Assembly (NCBI GenBank): GCA_964514395.1
Contig: CAZEQK010000006.1
Span: forward strand, 50,098-114,097
DNA from: CAZEQK01 sp964514395
GTDB taxonomy: Bacteria; Bacillota; Bacilli; Tepidibacillales; Tepidibacillaceae
DNA: 64,000 nt
Direction: 5' to 3'
Positions 43,183-52,362 of the stretch are shown piece after piece. Positions within the stretch are counted from its first letter, which is position 1; each line of letters begins with the position of its first letter. Both the position numbers and the translations under genes were made by a program. A model generated the notes under the pieces. It did no database searches, was not told the origin of the DNA, and saw nothing but the letters and a program-made list of their open reading frames with translations.

Positions 43183-44409
43183 TTATTGATGACTATATTT
43201 ATTATGGTTAGGGACTCTCTGTAGTGAAACAGAGCTGTATATCGTCCCTACTAAGGCTAAAACTAAGATGAGACCTAGTAAGCCTAATGAAAAGTTTGTT
43301 CCAAGCTGTGGCAACGTTTTTGTAAATAAACCGATCAAGCTAATACGAAATGCTAGTCCAATAACTTGGTATAAGCTATTTACTCTTCCTATTTTATCGT
43401 TTGGAATTTTCTCCATCATCACTGTTTTCCGAACCACTCGTGTACCAGCGTTTCCAATACCTATTAATACCTGCAAAATCAAAAAAATAGATACAATAGG
43501 CAGAAAGAAAAAGGCTAGGATGCTGAGCAAAAATGCCAAAATAGTCATGACAGCAGTAATTTGATTACCAAAACGCTGCATCAGATAAGGTATAAAGATA
43601 CCAGCTAATATTGCTCCTACTGCATAGCTAAATTCAGATAAGCCAAGTACTAATGCAGTACTATGCAATGTATCATAAATATAGATTGGAAATATATAAT
43701 TGGTTACCTGCAAAACAATAAACGGCATAAATGTAGCGAAAAGAAAAAGAAATAATAATGGCGACTTTCTCATATATCGATATCCTTCCGTAAGACGATT
43801 CCAAAAGGATTCATTACGAAGGGTTTCTTTTATTTTTGTATAGGGTATATAAGCTAAAATGATAAACGCACCTGCATAAGAAAATGCGTCAATTAACAAT
43901 ATCCAAGATAGATGAATCCTTGTAATCAAAATACTAGCAATCCCCCCTGCTAGCATTGATGAGGTCTGACTCTGAACTTCCATTGCTCCATTTATTAGCT
44001 TATATTTACTTCGCTCAAAGATTTCTTGACTAAAGGCAAACATCGTAGGAAAAAAAATCGAAAAATAGAGTGATCCACTAGCATATAAAATAATTAACTG
44101 AAGCATTTGGTAATGGACTCCTAAAAAACCTAGGATACTAAATGTTAATAAAAGAAGGAAACCAACAACTTGACTAAATAATAGTATTCCTTTTCTAGAA
44201 AAACGATCAACCATGAGACCAATATAAGGGGTAATAAGAAAAAGAACAACTGTCATAGAAAGCATCACATATCCAAATAATTTTTCTCCACCTTCTCTAT
44301 TAATAAATAACCAAGGAATCGCAATCATCGTAATTCCAGAGCCTGTAGAAGATAAAATATTAGCTACTAGGACCTTTAGAAGACGTTTATCCTGCAATAG
44401 TTGACTCAT
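43183..44409 (-). CDS. MFS transporter, enterobactin-exporter-like group
   Basis: About 408 residues, twelve helices, loop MVDRFSRKGIL. It starts within ten bases of the FMN-reductase stop, so they form an operon. Of several ATG codons I chose 44409, eight bases after AGGA; 44418 and 44412 are alternatives, and the frame is open back to 44454. Substrate unknown. Confidence 0.85.
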   Translation of the reverse strand: MSQLLQDKRLLKVLVANILSSTGSGITMIAIPWLFINREGGEKLFGYVMLSMTVVLFLITPYIGLMVDRFSRKGILLFSQVVGFLLLLTFSILGFLGVHYQMLQLIILYASGSLYFSIFFPTMFAFSQEIFERSKYKLINGAMEVQSQTSSMLAGGIASILITRIHLSWILLIDAFSYAGAFIILAYIPYTKIKETLRNESFWNRLTEGYRYMRKSPLLFLFLFATFMPFIVLQVTNYIFPIYIYDTLHSTALVLGLSEFSYAVGAILAGIFIPYLMQRFGNQITAVMTILAFLLSILAFFFLPIVSIFLILQVLIGIGNAGTRVVRKTVMMEKIPNDKIGRVNSLYQVIGLAFRISLIGLFTKTLPQLGTNFSLGLLGLILVLALVGTIYSSVSLQRVPNHNKYSHQ

Positions 44410-44419
44410 CATGGTCATC

Positions 44420-44959
44420 CTATTTATTTTCAATAAGCTGTTTATAAAGCTCACTATATTGTAATAATTCAGCCATTAGCTCCCTTAATTTTTCTTTACT
44501 CATATGATTGATTGTACGATTCGTTCTATCAAAATTTTCAGCATCAATAATAAGCTGCTTTGGAATAACATTAGCATAAACACCTCGTGCTACCGTCCTC
44601 ATATTTACTAATGCATTCATACCGCCCTTTCGACCACCAGCTACTGCCAATAACGCAACAGGCTTTTGATTAAACTCATCACTTCCTAAGAAATCAAACG
44701 CATTTTTAAGGGCACCAGTCATCCCACTGTGATACTCAGGTGAACAAAGAACAAACGCTTCTGCCTTTGTAGTAGCTTCTTTCAGATTTTTTACTGATTC
44801 TAGATCATCCTGCTCCTCTTCACCATTATATAGTGGTATATCACCCTGACTTAAATCTATATAGGTACCTCCATATTCCTTCGCAATATATTCAGCAACA
44901 ATACCTGTTCTTCCATATTTTCTTGGACTTCCATTTATCACTAATAAGTTCATTTTCAT
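44420..44959 (-). CDS. NADPH-dependent FMN reductase-family protein
   Basis: 179 residues of flavodoxin-like fold: INGSPRKYGRTGIVAEYIA (FMN phosphate loop), CSPEYHSGMTGALKNAFDFL, and VAGGRKGGMNAL. Close to azoreductase/YwqN/chromate-reductase types. AAGGAG lies before ATG 44959. Operon with the MFS gene downstream. Confidence 0.88.
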   Translation of the reverse strand: MKMNLLVINGSPRKYGRTGIVAEYIAKEYGGTYIDLSQGDIPLYNGEEEQDDLESVKNLKEATTKAEAFVLCSPEYHSGMTGALKNAFDFLGSDEFNQKPVALLAVAGGRKGGMNALVNMRTVARGVYANVIPKQLIIDAENFDRTNRTINHMSKEKLRELMAELLQYSELYKQLIENK

Positions 44960-45130
44960 CCAATCTCCTTTAATTTATTTCTTGTAGATTTCCTTTGACT
45001 ATGATCTCTCAATAGCTTCTATTCATACTATATGAAAAATAGAGATATGATACATCAGCTATTCGATGGAACTTAGCAAGAAAATATGACTGACAATAGA
45101 AGTAGTATCTCTACAACTTTTGTATGAGTG

Positions 45131-45763
45131 TTATAGTCCATGTTTTACAGCATATAGAGCAGCTTGAGTTCGATCAGCCAATTCTAGCTTTGCAAGGATA
45201 TTGGATACATGTGTTTTCACCGTCTTCTCTGTTATTATAAGGGCTATTGCTATTTCTTTATTGCTTTTTCCATTAGCAATTTCAGCTAATACCTCTTTTT
45301 CTCGCTCTGTGAGACGCATGATTAGATTTTCTTCTTCCTCTTGATTTGTGGTGAGATGTGCCATCACTTTTTTAGTAATCTTTGGATGCCATTCAATTTC
45401 GCCATTATAAATAGAGCGAATCGTAGCAACTAGTTCATCTGGTTCGATATCCTTTAGCTGATAACCTGATGCGCCAGCACGTATCGCTGGGATTACATGA
45501 TCTTGATCAGAAAAGCTTGTTAATACAATAATTTTTATATCTGGAAAGGATGCTTTGATTCTTTTTGTCGCTTCTACACCATCCATCTGTGGCATCATCA
45601 AATCCATTAGAATAATATTAGGATGATATGCTTCAGCAGCAATAAGGGCTTCTTCACCGTTAGTAGCTTCACCAACAACTTCGAAATCTGGCTGTGTTCC
45701 CAAAAAAAAGCGAAGTCCTCGACGAACCATATGATGGTCATCAACAATTAATACTTTAATCAT
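45131..45763 (-). CDS. NarL/LuxR-type response regulator
   Basis: 211 residues: receiver domain with VDDHHMV, phospho-Asp in NIILMDLMMPQMDG and the Lys of YQLKDI, then a LuxR HTH (LTEREKEVLAEIANGKSNKEIA ... KTVKTHVSNIL). I chose ATG 45763. It follows its kinase by 15 bases. Confidence 0.93.
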   Translation of the reverse strand: MIKVLIVDDHHMVRRGLRFFLGTQPDFEVVGEATNGEEALIAAEAYHPNIILMDLMMPQMDGVEATKRIKASFPDIKIIVLTSFSDQDHVIPAIRAGASGYQLKDIEPDELVATIRSIYNGEIEWHPKITKKVMAHLTTNQEEEENLIMRLTEREKEVLAEIANGKSNKEIAIALIITEKTVKTHVSNILAKLELADRTQAALYAVKHGL

Positions 45764-45778
45764 GATACACAACCTCCA

Positions 45779-47230
45779 TCATTTGATTGGAATAGAGACT
45801 GAAACAGTGGTTCCATTATGACTTGAGATAGTAACTTTACCTTTTAATATTTCAGCTCTCTCCTTCATTCCTTTGATACCTAATGACATCATATTCTTTT
45901 CATCCAATTTAAAACCAATTCCTTTATCATGAATAATCATGTCGACATAATATTTATTTCTTTCAAGCTTTATTGACACCTTATCTGTTTTAGCATGCTT
46001 TTTAACATTATTAAGCGCTTCTTGACCTATTCTCCATAATGTCTCTTCAATGACATTTGGCAAATCATGAATCCCATCAATCTCAATCATGGCGTCTAAA
46101 CCAAGCACTTGTCCATATACTCTTAGTGCTGTCACTATGCCATTTTCTAAATCCTTAGGTCGAAGCTGCCATATTAATGCTCTCATCTCTTTTAATGCCT
46201 CTTGAGAAAGCTCTTGGATATAGGATAAAGAATCTAAAATAGTTTTGTCCTTTGTCATTTCCTTTGTTCCTCTTACCGTTAACATCAATGAAAACAATAA
46301 TTGATTCACCGAATCATGTAGGTCACGAGCAAGACGGTTACGCTCTTCAATCAAGGTCAAATCACGCTGTTTTTCATATAGACGTGCGTTTTCAAAGGCA
46401 ATCGCTAAATGATAGGCGAGCTGATGGATGACATCACGATCAATTTCATCTAATAGCTCATGAAAAACCGTCAGTGTTACAAAGGTTTCTCCTAATGATA
46501 TTCTGTGTTTTATTGATTGTAAGTTTTTAAGATGATCAGGAATCTCTTTGACAATATGATTTTCATGCTCGATCCTTACTCCCAACCACAGAAATTTATC
46601 GATAATAAATGGAGCCGCCTTTTGATAGAGTGAGCTAATACTTCTTTCTGCATTAATGACTGCATTGACATCTCCCAATTTTTGAAACAGCTCCGCTCTT
46701 TTCTGTTCTAAGTGGTATAATCTTGTTCTATTGATAGCAGTCCCAATTTGTAGAGCAACACCTTCTAGTAAGGTTAGCTCTTCATCTGTAAAATAGGTTT
46801 TATTTGCAGAAGCAACATTTAATAAACCAAAATATTCTTTTCCAGCGAAAAGTGGTACCGTTGCATGATGGGTCATGTTTTTTGTATCTCCCCATTTATT
46901 CTCAATCGCATCCTCTATACGTTTACATTCGATAATATTGACAGCATGCTGAAGTCTTCCTTCATTATAACGATCTAAACACCAGCAAGTCCCTTCACAC
47001 ATTGGTTTCTTTTCTCCCCATATCAATGCAGGAGGCAGGTTATAATCAGCAGGCATTGCAAAAGACTCCTTTGAATCAATCAAAAAAAACCAACCAGTTT
47101 CAAAGCCTGTTACCTCCAGCAGCTCCTCTAAAACCTCTTGAAGCATCTCATACAAATCATTAGATTGATTCAGTGTTTCTGCAATGACCTTTAAAATTTG
47201 AAGCTCATATATCCGAATATCCTCTACCAT
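45779..47230 (-). CDS. GAF-domain sensor histidine kinase (HisKA_3)
   Basis: 483 residues with no transmembrane helix: GAF domain ~20-165, second sensor-like region ~185-285, HisKA_3 with the phospho-His in RLARDLHDSVNQ (~305), and HATPase with LWRIGQEALNNVKKHA. It lies before its response regulator and resembles the YhcY/YhcZ-type cytosolic pair. The GAF domain has several Cys (CEGTCWCLD), so redox, iron-sulfur or gas sensing is possible. Confidence 0.92.
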   Translation of the reverse strand: MVEDIRIYELQILKVIAETLNQSNDLYEMLQEVLEELLEVTGFETGWFFLIDSKESFAMPADYNLPPALIWGEKKPMCEGTCWCLDRYNEGRLQHAVNIIECKRIEDAIENKWGDTKNMTHHATVPLFAGKEYFGLLNVASANKTYFTDEELTLLEGVALQIGTAINRTRLYHLEQKRAELFQKLGDVNAVINAERSISSLYQKAAPFIIDKFLWLGVRIEHENHIVKEIPDHLKNLQSIKHRISLGETFVTLTVFHELLDEIDRDVIHQLAYHLAIAFENARLYEKQRDLTLIEERNRLARDLHDSVNQLLFSLMLTVRGTKEMTKDKTILDSLSYIQELSQEALKEMRALIWQLRPKDLENGIVTALRVYGQVLGLDAMIEIDGIHDLPNVIEETLWRIGQEALNNVKKHAKTDKVSIKLERNKYYVDMIIHDKGIGFKLDEKNMMSLGIKGMKERAEILKGKVTISSHNGTTVSVSIPIK

Positions 47231-47352
47231 CCTGACACCTCGCCTATTCCTTTTATCATAATGTTATCCTTTATTTATTGTATATTATTTTTTTGAATCA
47301 GCTACACTTCTAGACAATTACTTAAAATGGAGTCAATTATTTAGATGAATAT

Positions 47353-47394
47353 AAAAAACCTTAGACCGAAAAAAAAATCGGAGTAAGGCTTTTT
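47353..47394 (-). terminator. Terminator of tatA
   Basis: CCTTA-CCGA / TCGG-TAAGG stem with a run of T on the minus strand. Confidence 0.75.
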
Positions 47395-47418
47395 AAAAGT
47401 GTGTAATGTAAAACAAGA

Positions 47419-47443
47419 TTTATCTTCGGTTTCAACAAGACTC
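47419..47443 (+). repeat. 25-bp inverted repeat, left copy
   Basis: The 25 bases starting TTTATCTTCGGTTTC and ending AAGACTC recur, exactly inverted, at 48415-48439. The copies enclose tatA, yqgQ and the tail of the feo operon. Confidence 0.8.
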
Positions 47444-47472
47444 CATCTGAATCAAGTCTTCTTTATTTACTA

Positions 47473-47643
47473 TTAAGACTTTGTTTCGTTATCATCATCC
47501 ATAATATCTTTAGTAGCGCTTTTAAATTCCTTTAAAGTTCTACCAAATGCCCTACCTATATCAGGTAATTTACTAGGTCCAAATATGACTAATGCAATGA
47601 CTAAAATTAAAATTAGTCCTGGTATTCCAATATTATTCAACAT
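47473..47643 (-). CDS. tatA: TatA/TatE twin-arginine translocase subunit
   Basis: A 56-residue protein with one helix (IPGLILILVIALVIF) followed by the invariant FGPSKLPDIGRAFGRTLKEF amphipathic segment and an acidic tail. GGGGGTGA precedes ATG 47643. It forms the pore of the Tat export path with TatC, which is not in the window. Too short to be seen by a 60-codon cut-off. Confidence 0.92.
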   Translation of the reverse strand: MLNNIGIPGLILILVIALVIFGPSKLPDIGRAFGRTLKEFKSATKDIMDDDNETKS

Positions 47644-47676
47644 CCAATCACCCCCATGTTTTCGACTAAATAGGAA

Positions 47677-47868
47677 TTAAGTTTGATATGCTCGCAATAA
47701 AATAGTTTTTGCCTTCATAAAATCTTCCTTTGAGATTAGCTTCCACTCATATAAATCCTGTAATTCAAGCTCCATCAGTGCTATATCATCTTCTACATTT
47801 CCTGTATAGATAAATGCTCCGAATTTTTTTAAAAGAGTTTGAACAAATGCAATATCTTTATAAACCAT
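47677..47868 (-). CDS. yqgQ: YqgQ family protein
   Basis: 63 residues matching YqgQ (DUF910): LLKKFGAFIYTGNVEDDIALM and the C-terminal AKTILLRAYQT. Small helical Bacillales protein of unknown function, usually near glucokinase in B. subtilis; here it lies between tatA and feo genes. Confidence 0.88.
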   Translation of the reverse strand: MVYKDIAFVQTLLKKFGAFIYTGNVEDDIALMELELQDLYEWKLISKEDFMKAKTILLRAYQT

Positions 47869-47949
47869 CTTCTCACCTATTTTATACTCATGATACTGTT
47901 ATTATAACTCTTTTTCCCTATGTTTAGCATCCTTACTAAATATAAGGTG

Positions 47950-47972
47950 AAACTCCATTCAGATGGAGTTTT
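47950..47972. terminator. Terminator of the feo operon
   Basis: AAACTCCAT / ATGGAGTTT stem with a TCAG loop, just after the 47987 stop. The word TTCAGATGG recurs in the 48326 hairpin and, inverted, at 47441. Confidence 0.65.
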
Positions 47973-47986
47973 GACTCCACTTGATA

Positions 47987-48172
47987 TTATGCATTCAAGT
48001 GGAATTCCTTTATTTGAGATTCTAATTTTATTTGTTGTACTGGACAAGCTCCATTTAATGAACAGCCTGAACAAGAATCACAATTTCCCTTTAATTTGCT
48101 TTTTAGCGCTTTATACAATGCAATACTACTATATAGAATAATCACAACACTTATGATGATAGTAGCTAGCAT
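47987..48172 (-). CDS. FeoB-associated Cys-rich membrane protein
   Basis: 61 residues: one helix (IIISVVIILYSSIALY) then a basic linker and CDSCSGCSLNGACP with four Cys, the pattern of FeoB-associated Cys-rich proteins. They are thought to help ferrous iron uptake. Last gene of the feo operon, nine bases after the 48182 gene. Confidence 0.85.
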   Translation of the reverse strand: MLATIIISVVIILYSSIALYKALKSKLKGNCDSCSGCSLNGACPVQQIKLESQIKEFHLNA

Positions 48173-48181
48173 AGGATCACC

Positions 48182-48289
48182 TCATTTTTTTAAACAACAA
48201 TCACCATTGATTTTTTTCTTAATAGATCGTCTTAAAATTAAAGCACTATATGCAACAATGATTATAGCGATAACAATTGAAATTATCAT
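48182..48289 (-). CDS. Second small Feo-linked membrane protein
   Basis: 35 residues: one helix (ISIVIAIIIVAYSALIL) and a basic tail ending in GDCCLKK with a Cys pair. GGGGTGTAATA precedes ATG 48289. It looks like a shortened relative of the downstream Cys-rich protein, perhaps a duplicate. Confidence 0.6.
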   Translation of the reverse strand: MIISIVIAIIIVAYSALILRRSIKKKINGDCCLKK

Positions 48290-48325
48290 TATTACACCCC
48301 TAATACCATATTATAAAGAAGACTT

Positions 48326-48359
48326 GGTTCAGATGGAATTTTTTATCTCCACCTGAACC
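48326..48359. repeat. Hairpin between feoB and the small feo genes
   Basis: GGTTCAGATGGA / TCCACCTGAACC stem (one G-U) with a 10-base loop. It may process or attenuate the feo mRNA, since no T run follows on the minus strand. Confidence 0.55.
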
Positions 48360-48414
48360 TTAGTCGCTCTTATTTCGAGGATTGAAACAACTCACTCTTA
48401 CGGTGTTGAAGAGA

Positions 48415-48439
48415 GAGTCTTGTTGAAACCGAAGATAAA
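48415..48439 (-). repeat. 25-bp inverted repeat, right copy
   Basis: Exact inverted match to 47419-47443; it lies ten bases after the feoB stop. Confidence 0.8.
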
Positions 48440-48448
48440 ATTCTTGAT

Positions 48449-50449
48449 TTAAACAAATAGACTACCTATTTGATAAATAAGAAAGGCAATAATCCAGGCA
48501 ATGGTAAAGCTATAACCAATGGAGAACAGCGACCATTTCCATGAACCAGTTTCCTTTTTCATTACGACTAATGTTGCCATACACGGTGTATAGAGTAGTA
48601 CAAATACCATAAATGCATATGCTGATAATGGTGTAAAGGCTTGTTGAATAACTGTGCTTAATTGAGCAATAGAATCTCCGCCAGTTACATACACAATCGA
48701 CATGGTGGAAACAACTACTTCCTTTGCCATCAAACCACTGATTAAAGCAACTCCTGATTGCCAAGTTCCGAAGCCTAGTGGTGCAAATATTGGTGCTAAA
48801 ATACCACCCAAGCTTGCTAAAAAGCTATCGTTAATATTTCCTATCATACCCGACCAAGAAAAGTTTGCTAAAAACCACAACAACACTGCCATACTAAAAA
48901 TAATAGTCCCTGCTTTTTTGATAAAGTTCCTTCCCTTATCCCATGTATTCAATAATAGACTTCTCACCATTGGTACTCGATAAGGAGGTAATTCGATAAC
49001 AAAAAGACTTTCCTCTTCAGTAAGTAAAAAATGTTTAAAAATAAATCCTAATAATATGGCTATAATAACGCCTAATAAATACAATGAGAGTACGATTAAG
49101 CTCTGATACTCTTTAAAAAAAATAGATACAAAAAGTGCATATACAGCTAACCTAGCAGAGCATGACATAAATGGACTGAGTAAAATCGTGATTAAACGCT
49201 CTCTTGGCTGCTCCATTGTTCTAGTACTCATAATTCCAGGAACATTACAACCAAAACCCACTATCATTGGTATAAATGCCTTACCATTTAATCCTATTTT
49301 CGCCATTGCTTTATCCATAATGAATGCAGCTCTTGCCATATAACCAGAATCCTCTAAAAAGGAAATGATTAAAAACAATACAAATATTTGAGGAACAAAT
49401 ACTAAAACCCCACCAACTCCAGCGATAATTCCGTTTACAATCAGCTCTTTTAACCATTCTGTAGCACCAATATAGGTAAGAAAATGTATGACCATGTTGG
49501 AAAAAGGGCCACTAATCCAATTTCCTAATAAATTCTGTAATGGTGTACCGACCCAGGAAAAAGTCGCCTGGAATGTTAAAAACATAAATATCAAGAAAAT
49601 AGGAATACCTAGCCATTTATTGGTGATGGCAGCATCTATTCTATCTGTCCAAGTTACATTTTCCTCTTTACCATAGGTAACTACTTCTGCTAACAGATTT
49701 TTAATCCAATCATACCTTATTTCTCTAATCATCTCTGAGGCAGAATTAGCAATTTTATTTTCTAGTGATTGTACGATTAGCTTTATTGCTTTTACATCAC
49801 CTTTTTCCTCTATTAATTCCTCAATAATTGTATTTTCTTCAAGCAATTGAATAGCAAGCCAACGTTGATTATAATCCTCAGTACCTGGAATTTGATTCAA
49901 TTTATCAATGATTTTTTCAATAGCTACTTCCATACTTTGACCATAATCAATATGAAATTCAGGTACTGTAATCTCTTGATTCATGCTTTCAATGAATTCT
50001 TCGATTCCTTCTCCCTTTCTTGCTATCATAGGTACAATCGGAATTTTTATATATTCCTTCATTTTCAAAACATCTATTTTTATACCATAGCTTTCAGCAA
50101 CATCCATCATATTGAGCGCCATGAGGATAGGTTTAGCAGATTCTAGTAATTGAATAGTAAAGTATAAGTTTCTCTCTAAGCTTGCTGCATCAACAATATT
50201 AATTAATCCATCAATCTTTTCATTTAATAAAAATTTACTAGCTATTTTTTCCTCAATAGAAAAAGGGGATATACTATAAATACCTGGTAGATCAATAATT
50301 TGAACCGATTGATCATGTTTGAAATATCCTACTTTTTTCTCAACTGTAACTCCTGGCCAATTTCCTACATGCTGTCTTGTACCTGTAAGTAAATTAAATA
50401 AAGATGTTTTACCAGCGTTAGGATTACCAGCTAATGCATATTTTGTCAT
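48449..50449 (-). CDS. feoB: FeoB, ferrous iron transporter
   Basis: 666 residues: N-terminal G domain (GNPNAGKTSLFN, G3 DLPGIYS, G4-like NMMD), then about eleven helices with the Gate motifs (GFGCNVPGIMSTR, MSCSARLAVYALF). GTP-linked uptake of Fe2+. I chose ATG 50449, five bases after GGGGTGA. It follows feoA by 17 bases. Confidence 0.95.
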   Translation of the reverse strand: MTKYALAGNPNAGKTSLFNLLTGTRQHVGNWPGVTVEKKVGYFKHDQSVQIIDLPGIYSISPFSIEEKIASKFLLNEKIDGLINIVDAASLERNLYFTIQLLESAKPILMALNMMDVAESYGIKIDVLKMKEYIKIPIVPMIARKGEGIEEFIESMNQEITVPEFHIDYGQSMEVAIEKIIDKLNQIPGTEDYNQRWLAIQLLEENTIIEELIEEKGDVKAIKLIVQSLENKIANSASEMIREIRYDWIKNLLAEVVTYGKEENVTWTDRIDAAITNKWLGIPIFLIFMFLTFQATFSWVGTPLQNLLGNWISGPFSNMVIHFLTYIGATEWLKELIVNGIIAGVGGVLVFVPQIFVLFLIISFLEDSGYMARAAFIMDKAMAKIGLNGKAFIPMIVGFGCNVPGIMSTRTMEQPRERLITILLSPFMSCSARLAVYALFVSIFFKEYQSLIVLSLYLLGVIIAILLGFIFKHFLLTEEESLFVIELPPYRVPMVRSLLLNTWDKGRNFIKKAGTIIFSMAVLLWFLANFSWSGMIGNINDSFLASLGGILAPIFAPLGFGTWQSGVALISGLMAKEVVVSTMSIVYVTGGDSIAQLSTVIQQAFTPLSAYAFMVFVLLYTPCMATLVVMKKETGSWKWSLFSIGYSFTIAWIIAFLIYQIGSLFV

Positions 50450-50466
50450 CAATATCACCCCTACTA

Positions 50467-50697
50467 CTATAAAAGCTCTACAATTATTTCCTCTGCTTCC
50501 TTTTTACGAAAGCTCATCTGAAAGCCTCTCAGCTTTATAGCAATTGGATCACCAAAGGGTGCAATTCTAGATACTTCTATTACTGTACCTGGTAAAAGTC
50601 CCATATCCATTAAACGTTTTGTTTTATTTCCTTTCATTTTAAATGAATTGACCTTTACCTTTTCACCAATGAGACATGTATTTAAACTTTTTGTCAT
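50467..50697 (-). CDS. feoA: FeoA, FeoB partner
   Basis: 76 residues with an SH3-like fold (MDMGLLPGTVIEVSRIAPFG, then IAIKLRGFQMSFRKKEAEEI). It regulates FeoB. First gene of the operon, behind a Fur-like box. Confidence 0.93.
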   Translation of the reverse strand: MTKSLNTCLIGEKVKVNSFKMKGNKTKRLMDMGLLPGTVIEVSRIAPFGDPIAIKLRGFQMSFRKKEAEEIIVELL

Positions 50698-50719
50698 TGG
50701 ATCACCTTCCTCCTGCGAT

Positions 50720-50745
50720 TAATAATCATTCTCAATACAATTATA
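50720..50745 (-). promoter_or_regulatory. feo promoter with Fur-like box
   Basis: The 15-mer TGAGAATGATTATTA (minus strand, 50720-50734) matches the Bacillus Fur 7-1-7 consensus TGATAATnATTATCA at 12 of its 14 fixed positions. It lies just after a TATAAT -10 (50740-50745). Iron-dependent repression is the expected effect. Confidence 0.7.
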
Positions 50746-50897
50746 TTATTGATACGCTTCTTTGTATATATCCATCTAAAAATACTTTGTGAAATATTTG
50801 TGAAATGTTTTTATATATTAGTGTTTTTTTACTATATTTATAGTACTATATATAGTTAATCTTTATACTGTGATTTTTATCACACTATCTTAACATA

Positions 50898-50929
50898 ATA
50901 AAAAACTTGGCTTTTGCCAAGCTTTTTTT
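50898..50929 (-). terminator. Terminator of the two-component operon
   Basis: AACTTGGC / GCCAAGCTT stem with a 4-base loop, T and A runs on both sides. Confidence 0.9.
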
Positions 50930-50964
50930 ATGCATTCTTCATTATTTTTTCCATATAACTCCCT

Positions 50965-52362
50965 TTAGAATGTTTGAGGTATGGTAATGATAAAGGAAGT
51001 TCCTTTCCCTTTAATACTTTTAAGCGATATGGTACCATGATGTGCCTCAACAAAACCCTTTGCTATCGACAATCCTATGCCAGTGCCACCTTGATCCCTA
51101 GATCTTGATGTATCCGTGCGGTAAAACCTTTCAAATACAAATGGTATATGCTCCTGCTCAATTCCAAGCCCACTATCATTAATTTTAATCACTATCTTAT
51201 CATTTTCCTCTAATAGCTCGATACTCACTTCTCCATCCTTTGGTGTGTGACGAAGTCCATTTCCTAATAAATTTACAATGACTTGAGTAATACGATCTGC
51301 ATCTAGACTTGCTTCTATTATATTGCTTTCTATAAAGATTAAATTTATATTCTTTTCTTCAGCTAACCAGTTAAAATTATATATCACTCTATTTATTAAA
51401 TCATTTACATTTACTTTTTGGATATTTAACGCTAATTTTCCCGCTTCTGCAAGACTTAATTGCTGTAAGTCATTTACTAATCTAGTTAGTCGATAAACCT
51501 CATCACTCAATTGAAGGATAACCTCTTGTGTTGGCTTGATTGCACCCTCTTGAATCGATTCTAGTCTTCCTCCTAGTATAGCAAGGGGAGTTCTTAACTC
51601 GTGAGCAACATCTGCTACCAAGCTTTTTCGCACTTCATCGTATTTATTTAATTTTATTGCCATCTCATTGAAAGACTTTGCTAATTGATTAAACTCATCC
51701 TTTGTTTTCACCTTTACTTGGTAGGTGGTATCACCTTTTGATATATGCTTAATACCACTCATCAATTTTTCAAGTGGTTTGGTTATTTTATTAGAGATAA
51801 ATGCTCCTACAATAATCGCTATGATAATGGAAATAAGCGTTCCAAAAAGAATGGATGTCTTCATGGAATTAGTAAATTGTTTTTCAATGGTATAACGTGC
51901 ACTACCCTTGCCTTGATATAAAATTAATTCACCTATTTTATTATTATTATATTCTATATCCTCATGGATTCCCGCAATTTTGGTTGCTGATTTTCCCATC
52001 CATTCAGTCGTTGTATCTCCGACTACCTTTCCTTCTTGGTTGGCTATGATTATCTCCATATTCTGCATTTTAGGAAGCATACCTAATCCTTCATTAGACA
52101 TTCCATTACTCATCCAACCCTTTCGGGGTTTCATATCCATTCTCGAAGTATTCAAATACTCTTGTATTCCTTCCCAACTTCCTTGATTATTATAATATTC
52201 GACTAATATTTCCTTCCAAAATTGGATTTTTTCATATTCATTATTTTTAATATAAGTCCCAAATTCATTTTCAATTCGATATTGAAAGATAAAGGATTGA
52301 GTAACAGACATTAATAGGACAATACCTGTAAAAGCAATAATTATTTTTGTTTGTAGCTTCAT
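50965..52362 (-). CDS. Sensor histidine kinase with Met-rich extracellular domain
   Basis: 465 residues: helix ~6-24, external domain ~25-165 with many Met (MDMKPRKGWMSNGMSNEG), helix ~170-192, HAMP, HisKA (VADVAHELRTPLAIL), HATPase with DQGGTGIGLSI. It overlaps its regulator by four bases. The Met-rich stretch suggests Cu(I) or another soft metal as ligand, or oxidant sensing; inference only. Confidence 0.9.
   Translation of the reverse strand: MKLQTKIIIAFTGIVLLMSVTQSFIFQYRIENEFGTYIKNNEYEKIQFWKEILVEYYNNQGSWEGIQEYLNTSRMDMKPRKGWMSNGMSNEGLGMLPKMQNMEIIIANQEGKVVGDTTTEWMGKSATKIAGIHEDIEYNNNKIGELILYQGKGSARYTIEKQFTNSMKTSILFGTLISIIIAIIVGAFISNKITKPLEKLMSGIKHISKGDTTYQVKVKTKDEFNQLAKSFNEMAIKLNKYDEVRKSLVADVAHELRTPLAILGGRLESIQEGAIKPTQEVILQLSDEVYRLTRLVNDLQQLSLAEAGKLALNIQKVNVNDLINRVIYNFNWLAEEKNINLIFIESNIIEASLDADRITQVIVNLLGNGLRHTPKDGEVSIELLEENDKIVIKINDSGLGIEQEHIPFVFERFYRTDTSRSRDQGGTGIGLSIAKGFVEAHHGTISLKSIKGKGTSFIITIPQTF

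Noticed and set aside
48363..48388. CRISPR-repeat-like stretch GTCGCTCTTATTTCGAGG followed by ATTGAAAC
   Set aside because: It resembles the end of type I-C repeats but occurs once, lacks the full stem, and has no spacers or cas genes near.
48510..48764. Cys-rich minus-strand frame inside feoB
   Set aside because: It is a shifted frame of the well-conserved feoB and ends inside it.
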